Below are positions 34,933-42,997 of a stretch of DNA of 64,000 nucleotides, in pieces. A model generated the notes under the pieces. That model was not told the origin of the DNA. It saw nothing but the letters and a program-made list of their open reading frames with translations, and made no database searches. The stretch is from Lachnospiraceae bacterium UBA4364 (GTDB lineage: Bacteria; Bacillota; Clostridia; Lachnospirales; Lachnospiraceae). Each line of letters opens with the position of its first letter. Within the stretch, counting starts at the first letter, position 1. The stretch lies in contig DGSK01000028.1 in assembly GCA_002393955.1 (NCBI GenBank), positions 1 through 64,000 of the forward strand, read 5' to 3'. The position numbers and the translations under genes were made by a program.

Positions 34933-35928
34933 TTATTCTGTGTACATTTTTTCAAGCCATTCCGGGGTATTGACATTTGACCGCATAAAGATTTCACTCG
35001 ATATTCCTCCGTTGTAGGCATACTGACCACATATTATTTCTCCTGTTGCTTCATCTTCTATAAATTCATACTTTATGGCATCTACATCAAACTTCTTTTC
35101 ATGGTCTATCTCTTCTATAGTAGGAAACGCTCCATGATATGCTTTAAGGTAATTAGGCTGCAAAACAACCCATACAACATATCCATTGTAGTCTTTAGGT
35201 CCATTTCCAATCTTTATGCTCTTAGTGTATCCATACACACTTGCGGATTCATTCATTTCTCCGTTAACAGCCATTACGATGATTGAATTATCCGCATTTT
35301 TATCATCTTCTACTGTGATACCCATACCCGCAAGATACTCACTAACAAAGGTTTCATAATTGTATCCCGAACTTTCAGTGTTATTTGTGTCACAACTGAT
35401 AGCACCGGGAAGCCAAACAAACTGTCTACAGTTCGGTGCATCAACCATTCCTACATATCTGTCACCGATACGAAGGTGATCACCGCTTCCATCACACCAG
35501 ACTCTTAATTCATATCCCGGAGCATCCTTTCTCTGAACCTCAAAATAATTCTTATTTTCAAAAGAATCCGGATCAATAGCGCTGAAATCATATTTGTCAC
35601 CAAATTGCGCTATAAACTCGTCTACAGTACAGCTGTATAAAACAAAAACATCATCATAAACCTGAACCACCGGCTCATATAATGTTGCATTCTTTATTTC
35701 TTCCGTCGGTTCAAAAGTTATTTCCAGCACTTCCTGATCAGCTTCAGTTGACGCATCCGCTACAGTACCTGCATCTTCACCATACACAGCATCCGCAACT
35801 TCCTGGGCTTCCGATTCTGTCATTCCAATTTCCTGATATTGCTCGACAGCTTCATCATGAGCATTATCACCACATCCTGCAAGACACACCGTTCCGGCTA
35901 ACATAAGGCCCAACAGTCTTTTTTTCAT
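34933..35928 (-). CDS. Lipoprotein of unknown function
   Basis: 331 aa. Signal peptide with lipobox CLAGC, modified Cys near residue 19. An acidic linker (about 22-70) with a helix EAVEQYQEIGMTESEAQEVA is followed by a folded domain of about 250 residues. It has the word FGDKYDF, which resembles small domains of peptidase-inhibitor-like lipoproteins, but no family was recognised. Conserved-looking aromatic/acidic patches are spread throughout. AGGAGG precedes the ATG and it has its own promoter and terminator, so it is a monocistronic surface protein. Confidence 0.75.
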   Translation of the reverse strand: MKKRLLGLMLAGTVCLAGCGDNAHDEAVEQYQEIGMTESEAQEVADAVYGEDAGTVADASTEADQEVLEITFEPTEEIKNATLYEPVVQVYDDVFVLYSCTVDEFIAQFGDKYDFSAIDPDSFENKNYFEVQRKDAPGYELRVWCDGSGDHLRIGDRYVGMVDAPNCRQFVWLPGAISCDTNNTESSGYNYETFVSEYLAGMGITVEDDKNADNSIIVMAVNGEMNESASVYGYTKSIKIGNGPKDYNGYVVWVVLQPNYLKAYHGAFPTIEEIDHEKKFDVDAIKYEFIEDEATGEIICGQYAYNGGISSEIFMRSNVNTPEWLEKMYTE

Positions 35929-36002
35929 AATTCTTTTCCTCCTTGAACTACATTTCTTTTTTCTTCAACACCGGCATATCTTACGTCCCGGCCGGTGTGA
36001 GC

Positions 36003-36031
36003 ATTATAGAAAAAAAAATGCAAGTTTACGA
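36003..36031 (-). promoter_or_regulatory. Promoter of the lipoprotein gene
   Basis: Minus strand: perfect -10 TATAAT (36003-36008), 17-base spacer, weak -35 TCGTAA (36026-36031). Downstream, an ACACCGGC/GCCGGTGT stem (about 35973-35999) sits in the leader. Confidence 0.55.
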
Positions 36032-36103
36032 CTATCATAAAAAAATATTTATACAATCAGGCCCCAAACAGCATCCAGCTTTAATATATTTATTTATTAC
36101 GAA

Positions 36104-36223
36104 ATGTTATATAATATAGCCGAAGATATCCGAAAGGATTTATTCACCTCCGAAAGTGACGCGGTGGAGGAAGTAACAACGCTCGATTTCACATTAAAGA
36201 CAAGGGAAAAGAAAACTCGATGA
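36104..36223 (+). CDS. 39-aa ORF overlapping the tyrA start
   Basis: ATG at 36104 to a TGA at 36221-36223 that overlaps the tyrA ATG (ATGA), the hallmark of translational coupling. The protein is charged and helical (MLYNIAEDIRKDLF at the start, TLKTREKKTR at the end) and looks coding. There is no clear ribosome site. A TATAAT at 36110-36115 overlaps its first codons and could instead be the -10 of a tyrA promoter, in which case the ORF is not translated from it. It may be a leader peptide or the remains of an upstream gene. It lacks a run of Tyr or Phe codons. Confidence 0.4.
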   Translation: MLYNIAEDIRKDLFTSESDAVEEVTTLDFTLKTREKKTR

Positions 36224-37326
36224 ACATTACTAAATTCCACTTCTGCGGGCTGGGACTCATAGGCGGTTCCATCGCAAAGGCCGTCAGAAAATATTACCCC
36301 CAAAGCATAATAAATGTATATGCAAGGCATCCGGAAAAAGTTGCAGCCGCACTTTCAGACGGAACTGCCAACCGTATCACTGACAGGCTTTCCGACATAG
36401 ATCCTGATACGGATGTGCTCTTTTTATGTGCCCCCACCGGTGCTAACATAGAAAACATGAAAGCGATAAAACCGTTCCTTACGGAGCATGAAAAGATGCT
36501 CATAACCGATGTCGGCAGTGTAAAAGGAGACATCTGCAGGGCTGCGGCAGATCTGGGACTATCCTCACATTTTCTTGGCGGTCACCCCATGACAGGCAAG
36601 GAAACCACAGGCTATGACAATTCCGATCCTACCCTGCTTGAGAATGCTTATTACATACTCACGCCTGCAGAGGACACATCCAAAAATCTAGTGGCAGACT
36701 TTACCGAAATAGTCTCATCAATACGTGCTATACCTCTGGCCGAATCACCGGACTATCATGATTTTGCTACTGCGGCAATAAGCCATGTGCCCCATCTGAT
36801 CGCAGCAGCCCTGGTAAAAAATGTTGCCGACTCGGATAATGAGGTACAGTTCATGCGCACTATTGCTGCCGGCGGATTCAAGGACATAACCCGCATAGCC
36901 TCCTCCGATCCGGACATGTGGGAAAACATATGCAGAAGCAACACAGAAAACATAAGGGTACTGTTAAGACGCTACATAGACGAGCTTGAACGCATAGATG
37001 ATACGCTTGAGTGCGGCGACTTTAAAAACATAAACAAACTCTTCCGTGAAAGCGGTACATACAGAAATTCCATGCCTGAAAAGGCTAAAGGCGCCCTGCC
37101 TCCCATCTACAGGATATTTGTGGATATACCGGACGAAAGCGGTGCCATTGCAGGTATTGCCACTCTGCTTGCAGCCCACGATATAAGCATCAAAAATACC
37201 GGCATCAATAACAACCGTGAGCAGTATGAAGGTGCACTGTATATAGAGTTTTATACTGCCGAGGCCAAGGCACTCGCCCTTCCGCTTTTGAATGACGCCG
37301 GCTATCATGTAACAGCCGAGCAGTGA
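36220..37326 (+). CDS. tyrA: Prephenate dehydrogenase with ACT domain
   Basis: Oxidatively decarboxylates prephenate to 4-hydroxyphenylpyruvate for tyrosine. 368 aa. An N-terminal Rossmann motif (GLGLIGGSIAKAVR) is followed by ITDVGSVKG and the catalytic His in LGGHPMTGKETTGY. A helical dimerisation domain comes next, and then a C-terminal ACT domain (about 295-368, IFVDIPDESGAIAGI), the likely tyrosine-sensing site. AAGGGAAAAG precedes the ATG. Followed by aroA on the same strand after 163 bases. Confidence 0.95.
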   Translation: MNITKFHFCGLGLIGGSIAKAVRKYYPQSIINVYARHPEKVAAALSDGTANRITDRLSDIDPDTDVLFLCAPTGANIENMKAIKPFLTEHEKMLITDVGSVKGDICRAAADLGLSSHFLGGHPMTGKETTGYDNSDPTLLENAYYILTPAEDTSKNLVADFTEIVSSIRAIPLAESPDYHDFATAAISHVPHLIAAALVKNVADSDNEVQFMRTIAAGGFKDITRIASSDPDMWENICRSNTENIRVLLRRYIDELERIDDTLECGDFKNINKLFRESGTYRNSMPEKAKGALPPIYRIFVDIPDESGAIAGIATLLAAHDISIKNTGINNNREQYEGALYIEFYTAEAKALALPLLNDAGYHVTAEQ

Positions 37327-37489
37327 TACTGACAATAACATACAGTAATAATATGCCGTAAATCCGTATCATACTAAACAGAGAAACGATAGCGTTTTCC
37401 AACACAATTGAAATATACCGCAGGCCAGGCAATTCTGCTGCATAAAATAATTACATAAAAATAACATCAAGAAAGACGAGCTAACCACA

Positions 37490-38791
37490 ATGTGTGATAA
37501 CAAAAAAACAATCTCACCTTCCACTTCACCGATAAAAGGAACGGTCACCGTTCCAGGCGACAAATCCATATCCCACAGAAGCATAATGTTCGGGGCATTA
37601 TCTAAGGGAGATACACATATTACGAATTTCCTGATGGCAGACGACTGCCTCTCCACCATAGACTGTTTTAGAAAAATGGGCGTAGATATCGATGTCTCTC
37701 CCGATGAGATAGTCGTACACGGTAAAGGCCTTCACGGCTTAAAAGCCCCTGCCGATACACTTTACACCGGCAACTCCGGGACCACCACAAGGCTCATTTC
37801 CGGCATACTTGCGGCACAGAATTTCAGTGTACGTCTTACAGGGGACGCCTCAATAGAAAAGCGCCCCATGAAAAGGATTATTACCCCCCTCACAATGATG
37901 GGCGCAGACATAAAAAGCGAAAAAGACAACGACTGTGCCCCGCTCCTTATAAATGGCACTAAGCTTCATGGCATCGATTACGTATCTCCTGTCGCTTCCG
38001 CACAGGTTAAGTCCTCGATACTTCTTGCAGGACTCTATGCAGACGGAAAGACTACCGTCACAGAGCCTGCCCTTTCAAGGAACCACACAGAGCTTATGCT
38101 TAAAGGCTTCGGTGCAGATGTAAGCTCCGAAGGATTATGTGCCACCATACATCCTGCAGAAGAGCTCTACGCATGCGACATATCTGTGCCTTCGGACATA
38201 TCCTCCGCCGCTTATTTTATAGCCGCTGCCCTGCTTGTACCCGGTTCTGAACTTCTGATAAAAAATGTCGGGATTAACCCTACCCGGGCCGGCATCATAG
38301 AGGTTGTAAAAAATATGGGCGGAAAGATATCACTTGAAAATGTAAGGAGCTCAGGTGGCGAAGAAACTGCCGACCTGCTGGTGAGCTGCAGTCGTGACAA
38401 ACTTAAAGGCACAACCATAGGCGGAGATATAATTCCCACTCTCATAGACGAAATACCTGTCATTGCCGTTCTCGCTGCCTTTGCAGAAGGTCAGACTGTA
38501 ATAAAAGATGCCACCGAACTCCATGTAAAGGAATGTGACAGGATAGACGCAGTAAGCACCAATATGAAAAAACTGGGCATTGATATCACCCCTACCGACG
38601 ACGGTATGATAATAAACGGATCAGGTCATGTATCCGGCGGTACCATAGAAAGCTACAATGACCACCGCATATCAATGAGCTTTGCCATTGCCGGACTTGC
38701 GGCAGACTCCGACATAACCATTAACCACCCGGAATGCGTATCCATATCCTGGCCGTATTTCTTCGATATGCTGCATGAACTGAGTCAGTAA
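37490..38791 (+). CDS. aroA: EPSP synthase (3-phosphoshikimate 1-carboxyvinyltransferase)
   Basis: Joins PEP to shikimate-3-phosphate, the sixth shikimate step. 433 aa. Motifs: PGDKSISHRSIMFGALS, GNSGTTTRLISGILA, EKRPMKRIITPL, SAQVKSSILLAGL and the C-terminal NDHRISMSFAIAG. AAGACGAG lies 12 bases before the ATG. It ends at a shared bidirectional terminator facing the DegV gene. Confidence 0.96.
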   Translation: MCDNKKTISPSTSPIKGTVTVPGDKSISHRSIMFGALSKGDTHITNFLMADDCLSTIDCFRKMGVDIDVSPDEIVVHGKGLHGLKAPADTLYTGNSGTTTRLISGILAAQNFSVRLTGDASIEKRPMKRIITPLTMMGADIKSEKDNDCAPLLINGTKLHGIDYVSPVASAQVKSSILLAGLYADGKTTVTEPALSRNHTELMLKGFGADVSSEGLCATIHPAEELYACDISVPSDISSAAYFIAAALLVPGSELLIKNVGINPTRAGIIEVVKNMGGKISLENVRSSGGEETADLLVSCSRDKLKGTTIGGDIIPTLIDEIPVIAVLAAFAEGQTVIKDATELHVKECDRIDAVSTNMKKLGIDITPTDDGMIINGSGHVSGGTIESYNDHRISMSFAIAGLAADSDITINHPECVSISWPYFFDMLHELSQ

Positions 38792-38792
38792 A

Positions 38793-38820
38793 AAAACAGC
38801 GGTCCGATGGCCGCTGTTTT
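38793..38820. terminator. Bidirectional terminator between aroA and DegV gene
   Basis: A perfect 10-bp stem AAAACAGCGG/CCGCTGTTTT with an 8-base loop. The A and T ends provide a T run on both strands; it serves the convergent genes on either side. Confidence 0.9.
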
Positions 38821-38853
38821 AAATATATAAATATTTTCCGGTTCAACCCTGTA

Positions 38854-39741
38854 TTAATTTACTCTCTCATCCCCCCAGAAAGCAATGACGATAAGTCCCG
38901 GGCCTGTGTGGGCACCTATTGTGGAGCCTACCCACTGTATCTCCATAGGCTCAGCCATCTTGGTAAATTTACTCTCTATCATCGAAACCACATTTTCAGC
39001 ATCTTCCAGACAGTCCGTCATTCCGATAAAGCACTTCTTATTGTAATCAAGACCGCCCTCGGCATGCTCTTCCATGATCTGCACCATACGCTGGTACACC
39101 TTCTTCTTACCCCTGATCTTCTCACGGGATACAAGCTTTCCCTGATAATCTACATTGAGCAGCGGACAGATATTCATCATGGTTCCAATAAAGCCTGCAG
39201 CCTTGGATACACGTCCGCCTCTTATGAGGTATGTAAGATCAGGCGTCGTAAACCAGTGGTGTATCCTCTTTTTATTCTTCTCTGCAAATTCATAGAGCTC
39301 ATCAATGCTCTTACCCTCGTCACGCATGTCTGCCAATGTATCAACTAAAAGACCCATGCCAACTGATGCAGCAAGGGAATCCACAACGTAAAGCTTTCTG
39401 TCCGGATATTTTTCGGAAAGGTTATCTTTTGCTATGTTTGCAGAATTGATGGAGCCTGATATTCCTGAAGTGAGACATATATGTATTACATCCTTGCCTT
39501 CCTGCAGGAACGGCTCCCAAAAGCCTTCGTATTCTTCCACATTTACCTGGCTGGTCTTGGTCATAGCCCCATTTCTCATGGCATCATAGAATTCCTTGAA
39601 AGGAACTGTCTTGCCGTTATCATCGGGATACTGCTTTCCGTCTATTTCAAAATGAAAGCTGACATATTTAATGTTTCTTTTTTCGCATCTTGCATCACTT
39701 ATATCCTGTGTCGAACAGGTTGTTATTACATAATCTGCCAT
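38854..39741 (-). CDS. DegV family fatty-acid-binding protein
   Basis: 295 aa. DegV features: a short N-terminal strand ending in the ITTCSTQD loop, FYDAMRNGAMTKTSQ, and CLTSGISGSINSA, which holds the fatty-acid carboxylate-binding Ser and Thr. Related FakB proteins present fatty acids to the kinase FakA. No FakA gene is near. AAAGG precedes the ATG. It could also be a stand-alone lipid-binding protein. Confidence 0.92.
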   Translation of the reverse strand: MADYVITTCSTQDISDARCEKRNIKYVSFHFEIDGKQYPDDNGKTVPFKEFYDAMRNGAMTKTSQVNVEEYEGFWEPFLQEGKDVIHICLTSGISGSINSANIAKDNLSEKYPDRKLYVVDSLAASVGMGLLVDTLADMRDEGKSIDELYEFAEKNKKRIHHWFTTPDLTYLIRGGRVSKAAGFIGTMMNICPLLNVDYQGKLVSREKIRGKKKVYQRMVQIMEEHAEGGLDYNKKCFIGMTDCLEDAENVVSMIESKFTKMAEPMEIQWVGSTIGAHTGPGLIVIAFWGDERVN

Positions 39742-39783
39742 TATTTCTTTACCTTTCTTATCGCTTTAGTGACTCCTGATACA

Positions 39784-40137
39784 TTACTTTTCATTGAAAC
39801 TCACTTCAGAAAACTCAGAATAAATATTTATCCTGTTTATATCCGTCTCGGACATGCCGATGAATATACCTCCGTAAAAACTTCTGTCATCTTTTTTTAA
39901 CGCCCTTACTACCTGTACAAACGAGTGTATGGTTTCTTTGGTCCAGATGGTAAGATAACACTCGTATACACCGCCGATGGACAGTTTTTCCGGACATTCA
40001 AATCCGATACCGGTTTTTGAAACATCAAGAACATGGACAGAAACTTCACGTGCCGCTCCGGCATCCTCCCTGTCAAGCCTCTTTAATACCAGCTTGCAGT
40101 CAAGACCAATTCTTTTGCTCTTTCTCTTCTCTTCCAT
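39784..40137 (-). CDS. PilZ domain protein
   Basis: 117 aa from the ATG at 40137, with AGGAGAG upstream; a longer frame start at 40182 is rejected. A single PilZ domain: the basic RKSKR motif near the N-terminus and DVSKTGIGF (D-x-S-x-x-G), the two parts of a cyclic-di-GMP pocket. Both are intact, so c-di-GMP binding is expected. There is no output domain, so it probably acts by binding a partner. It has a clear promoter and a leader of about 140 bases. Confidence 0.88.
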   Translation of the reverse strand: MEEKRKSKRIGLDCKLVLKRLDREDAGAAREVSVHVLDVSKTGIGFECPEKLSIGGVYECYLTIWTKETIHSFVQVVRALKKDDRSFYGGIFIGMSETDINRINIYSEFSEVSFNEK

Positions 40138-40310
40138 TTTCTCTCCTGATTTCAAATGCTGTACGATCAGCATGTCTCCCATGCAGATATCATTCCGCCC
40201 CCATCGGTACAGAAATGTTACACCCCCGGGAACCCTTTATGATCCCGGTCACAGCCCAGGTTTACATAAAACACATCAAATATTATACCATTTACTGTTG
40301 CAATAAGCAA
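40138..40310 (-). promoter_or_regulatory. Promoter and structured leader of the PilZ gene
   Basis: Minus strand: -35 TTGCTT (40305-40310), 17-base spacer, perfect -10 TATAAT (40282-40287). The leader of about 140 bases can form a strong hairpin CCGGGA...TCCCGG (about 40220-40247), a GCATG/CATGC hairpin (about 40169-40183) whose loop is GGAGA, and a CTGAT/ATCAG pairing that ends next to the ribosome site. It does not match the c-di-GMP riboswitch consensus I know. Confidence 0.55.
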
Positions 40311-40334
40311 GCAACGACCGTTTCCGGTAATTTT

Positions 40335-41369
40335 TCAATGAATGAACATCGCATCGCCAAAGGAAAAGAACCGGTAGCGTTCCCGCACAGCCTCTCCGTA
40401 AGCATTCAGTATGTTCTCACGTCCTGCCATTGCGGATACTAACATGAGAAGCGTTGACTCCGGCAGATGGAAATTCGTGATAAGCGCATCCACAGCCTTA
40501 AACCTGTATCCCGGATAGATAAATATATCCGTATCCTTAAAACCAGCTCTTACGATCCCATCATCCCCTGTCATGCTCTCCAGTGTGCGCACCGAGGTCG
40601 TTCCCACGCATATTATACGGCCGCCCTCAGCCTTCACCCTGTTTATCGTATCCGCAGCCTGCTTGTCTACCCTGCAGTACTCCGTATGCATATGGTGGTC
40701 AAGTATGTTTTCTTCCTTAACCGGTCTGAATGTTCCAAGGCCCACATGGAGGGTGACATATACTATATTCACGCCCATACCTTCTATCTCTGACAGCAGT
40801 TCCTTTGTAAAATGCAGACCTGCAGTAGGTGCCGCAGCAGAACCTTCCTCCCTTGCATAAACGGTCTGGTACCTGTCCCTGTCCTTAAGCTTATGGTGGA
40901 TATAAGGGGGCAGAGGCATCTCTCCGAGTTTATCCAGTATTTCTTCAAAGATCCCATCAAACTCAAACCTTATCCGTCTGTTGCCTTCCTCAAGTATTTC
41001 CTCCACAGTTCCTGTCATCATGCCGCCAAAATCAAGTACTGCGCCTTCCCTTGCCTTTTTTCCCGGCTTAACCAGTACTTCCCACGAGGAGTCCTTAAGC
41101 CTTTTAAGCAGCAGCACCTCCACCACAGCGCCGGTATCCTTTTTCGTACCGTACAGCCTGGCAGGCATTACCCTTGTGTCATTTAGCACAAGGCAGTCCC
41201 CGGCATGCAGAAACTCAGGCAGCTCGTAAAAGTGCCTGTGTTCTACCGCCCCGGTCTCTTTGTCTAAGAGCATAAGCCTTGAAGAAGCCCTGTCCTCCAG
41301 AGGATCCTGAGCGATCAGTTCTTCCGGCAGGTCGTAGTAATAATCTGATTTTTTTAAAATCTTATCCAT
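40335..41369 (-). CDS. queA: tRNA preQ1 ribosyltransferase-isomerase
   Basis: Transfers and isomerises the ribose of SAM onto preQ1 in tRNA to form epoxyqueuosine. 344 aa. Typical words: YYYDLPEELIAQDPLEDR at the N-terminus, LNDTRVMPARL, PTAGLHFTKELL and TNFHLPESTLLMLVSA. No strong ribosome site is visible before the ATG. Other queuosine genes (tgt, queG) are not in the window. Confidence 0.96.
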   Translation of the reverse strand: MDKILKKSDYYYDLPEELIAQDPLEDRASSRLMLLDKETGAVEHRHFYELPEFLHAGDCLVLNDTRVMPARLYGTKKDTGAVVEVLLLKRLKDSSWEVLVKPGKKAREGAVLDFGGMMTGTVEEILEEGNRRIRFEFDGIFEEILDKLGEMPLPPYIHHKLKDRDRYQTVYAREEGSAAAPTAGLHFTKELLSEIEGMGVNIVYVTLHVGLGTFRPVKEENILDHHMHTEYCRVDKQAADTINRVKAEGGRIICVGTTSVRTLESMTGDDGIVRAGFKDTDIFIYPGYRFKAVDALITNFHLPESTLLMLVSAMAGRENILNAYGEAVRERYRFFSFGDAMFIH

Positions 41370-41442
41370 AGCAATTCTGTTTTCACGATCATAATCAATC
41401 GCCTATTCCTTAATCCGCTTAAAACTGTTCGTGCGAATCAGA

Positions 41443-42870
41443 TTACGGCATCTCGATATTTTTTAAGAAAGCCACATATCCCTTGTAAACCTCGTACAGG
41501 TCTGCCTTGCTTATGGCTTCATGAGGAGCGTGCATATTAAGGACAGGCACGCCGCAGTCTATGACATTCATTCCGTAGAGTGCCATTATGTATGCTATGG
41601 TTCCGCCGCCGCCGGCATCCACTGCGCCCAGCTCGCTCATCTGGTACTGTACTCCCGCATCGTCCATAACACGCCTCAGCGCCCCCACATATTCTGCATT
41701 CGCATCATTTGATCCGGACTTGCCCCTTGCACCGGTAAACTTGTTAAATGCAAAGCCCCTGCCCATGTAAGCAACATTCTTCTTGTCGAAACGTGATGCG
41801 TATGACGGATCAAAACCCGCGGTAACATCAGAGCTCAGCATATAGGAAGCGGCAAGTGCGCGCCTGAGAGTCAGCTCAGAATACTGCCCGAGAGCATTCA
41901 TAAGCTCAGCGACACAGTTTTCGAAAAACCTTGACTGCATCCCGGTTGCGCCTACTGAACCGATTTCCTCTTTGTCCACGAGTATGCAGCAGCTTGTACG
42001 CGCAGGCGCTTTCATGGCAAGCATTGCCTTATATGAGGGGAATGCACATACTTTATCATCATGGCCATACCCAAGCACCATGCTCCTGTCAAAACCTGCA
42101 TCTCTTGCCCTGCCTGCGGGAACCACCTCTATTTCGGCACTCATGAAATCCTCATCCTCTATGCCGTAGTATTCCTTCAGGATATTGAGCACATTTTTCT
42201 TAACTGCATCTTTTGTCTCACTGGCCTTGCCGTCTGCAGCCTTCTTATTCCCGGAAGCAATCTTTATGGGCATATTTCCGGCGATTATATCAAGCGCTTC
42301 ACCCTCAACAACTTTGGCCGCTTTCTTTTCCATCTGCTCACTTGCGAGATGTATCAGCAGATCTGACACAAAGAATACAGGATCATCAGGATCTTCACCG
42401 ATATTTACGATCACTACCGTCCCGTCCTTTTTAGCCACCACGCCGTGAAGCGCAAGCGGAACAGTTACCCACTGGTACTTCTTTATTCCGCCGTAATAGT
42501 GGGTGTCCAGATATGCCATGTCTCCATCTTCATAAAGGGGATTCTGCTTGATATCCATACGGGGTGAATCCACATGTGCACCGAGGATTGCCAGCCCCTC
42601 TTCAAGAGGCTTTTTTCCTATTTCAAACATCACCAGAGCCTTATTCATATTGCAGAAATAAACCCTGTCTCCGGCCTTTAATTTCTTACGACCTGATGCA
42701 GCCTTCGAGAATTCAACATATCCGTTCTTTTCTATATCATTGATGATATACTCCGTTACTTCCCTTTCAGTCTTTGAATTACTTAAGAATTCCTTATATT
42801 CGTCCGCAAATGCAAAGGCTTTCTTTTTCTCAGCCTCAGTATATTTTAACCATACTGTTTTTTTCTCCAT
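41443..42870 (-). CDS. M18 family aminopeptidase
   Basis: Zinc-dependent cytosolic aminopeptidase. 475 aa from the ATG at 42870, with AGGAGG upstream; the frame extends upstream but without support. Metal and catalytic residues are visible in GAHVDSPRMDIK, LVDKEEIGSVGATG and LNMHAPHEAISKADLYE. The protein matches the longer bacterial ApeA/ApeB type that prefers acidic or other N-terminal residues; the exact preference is unknown. Confidence 0.93.
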   Translation of the reverse strand: MEKKTVWLKYTEAEKKKAFAFADEYKEFLSNSKTEREVTEYIINDIEKNGYVEFSKAASGRKKLKAGDRVYFCNMNKALVMFEIGKKPLEEGLAILGAHVDSPRMDIKQNPLYEDGDMAYLDTHYYGGIKKYQWVTVPLALHGVVAKKDGTVVIVNIGEDPDDPVFFVSDLLIHLASEQMEKKAAKVVEGEALDIIAGNMPIKIASGNKKAADGKASETKDAVKKNVLNILKEYYGIEDEDFMSAEIEVVPAGRARDAGFDRSMVLGYGHDDKVCAFPSYKAMLAMKAPARTSCCILVDKEEIGSVGATGMQSRFFENCVAELMNALGQYSELTLRRALAASYMLSSDVTAGFDPSYASRFDKKNVAYMGRGFAFNKFTGARGKSGSNDANAEYVGALRRVMDDAGVQYQMSELGAVDAGGGGTIAYIMALYGMNVIDCGVPVLNMHAPHEAISKADLYEVYKGYVAFLKNIEMP

Positions 42871-42997
42871 TTCCTTTTCCTCCTGAAACGCTAAACAGAC
42901 ACACACCGTATCGGAACTGTAGTCTGTAACATACATATATCGTACCTGTGCGCCACTGTGCAATGAGCATACGCAGAACCTGCAGTCTGTAATATAT

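Noticed and set aside
36097..36330. 77-codon minus-strand ORF across the tyrA start
   Set aside because: Overlaps the clear tyrA start on the other strand and has no ribosome site.
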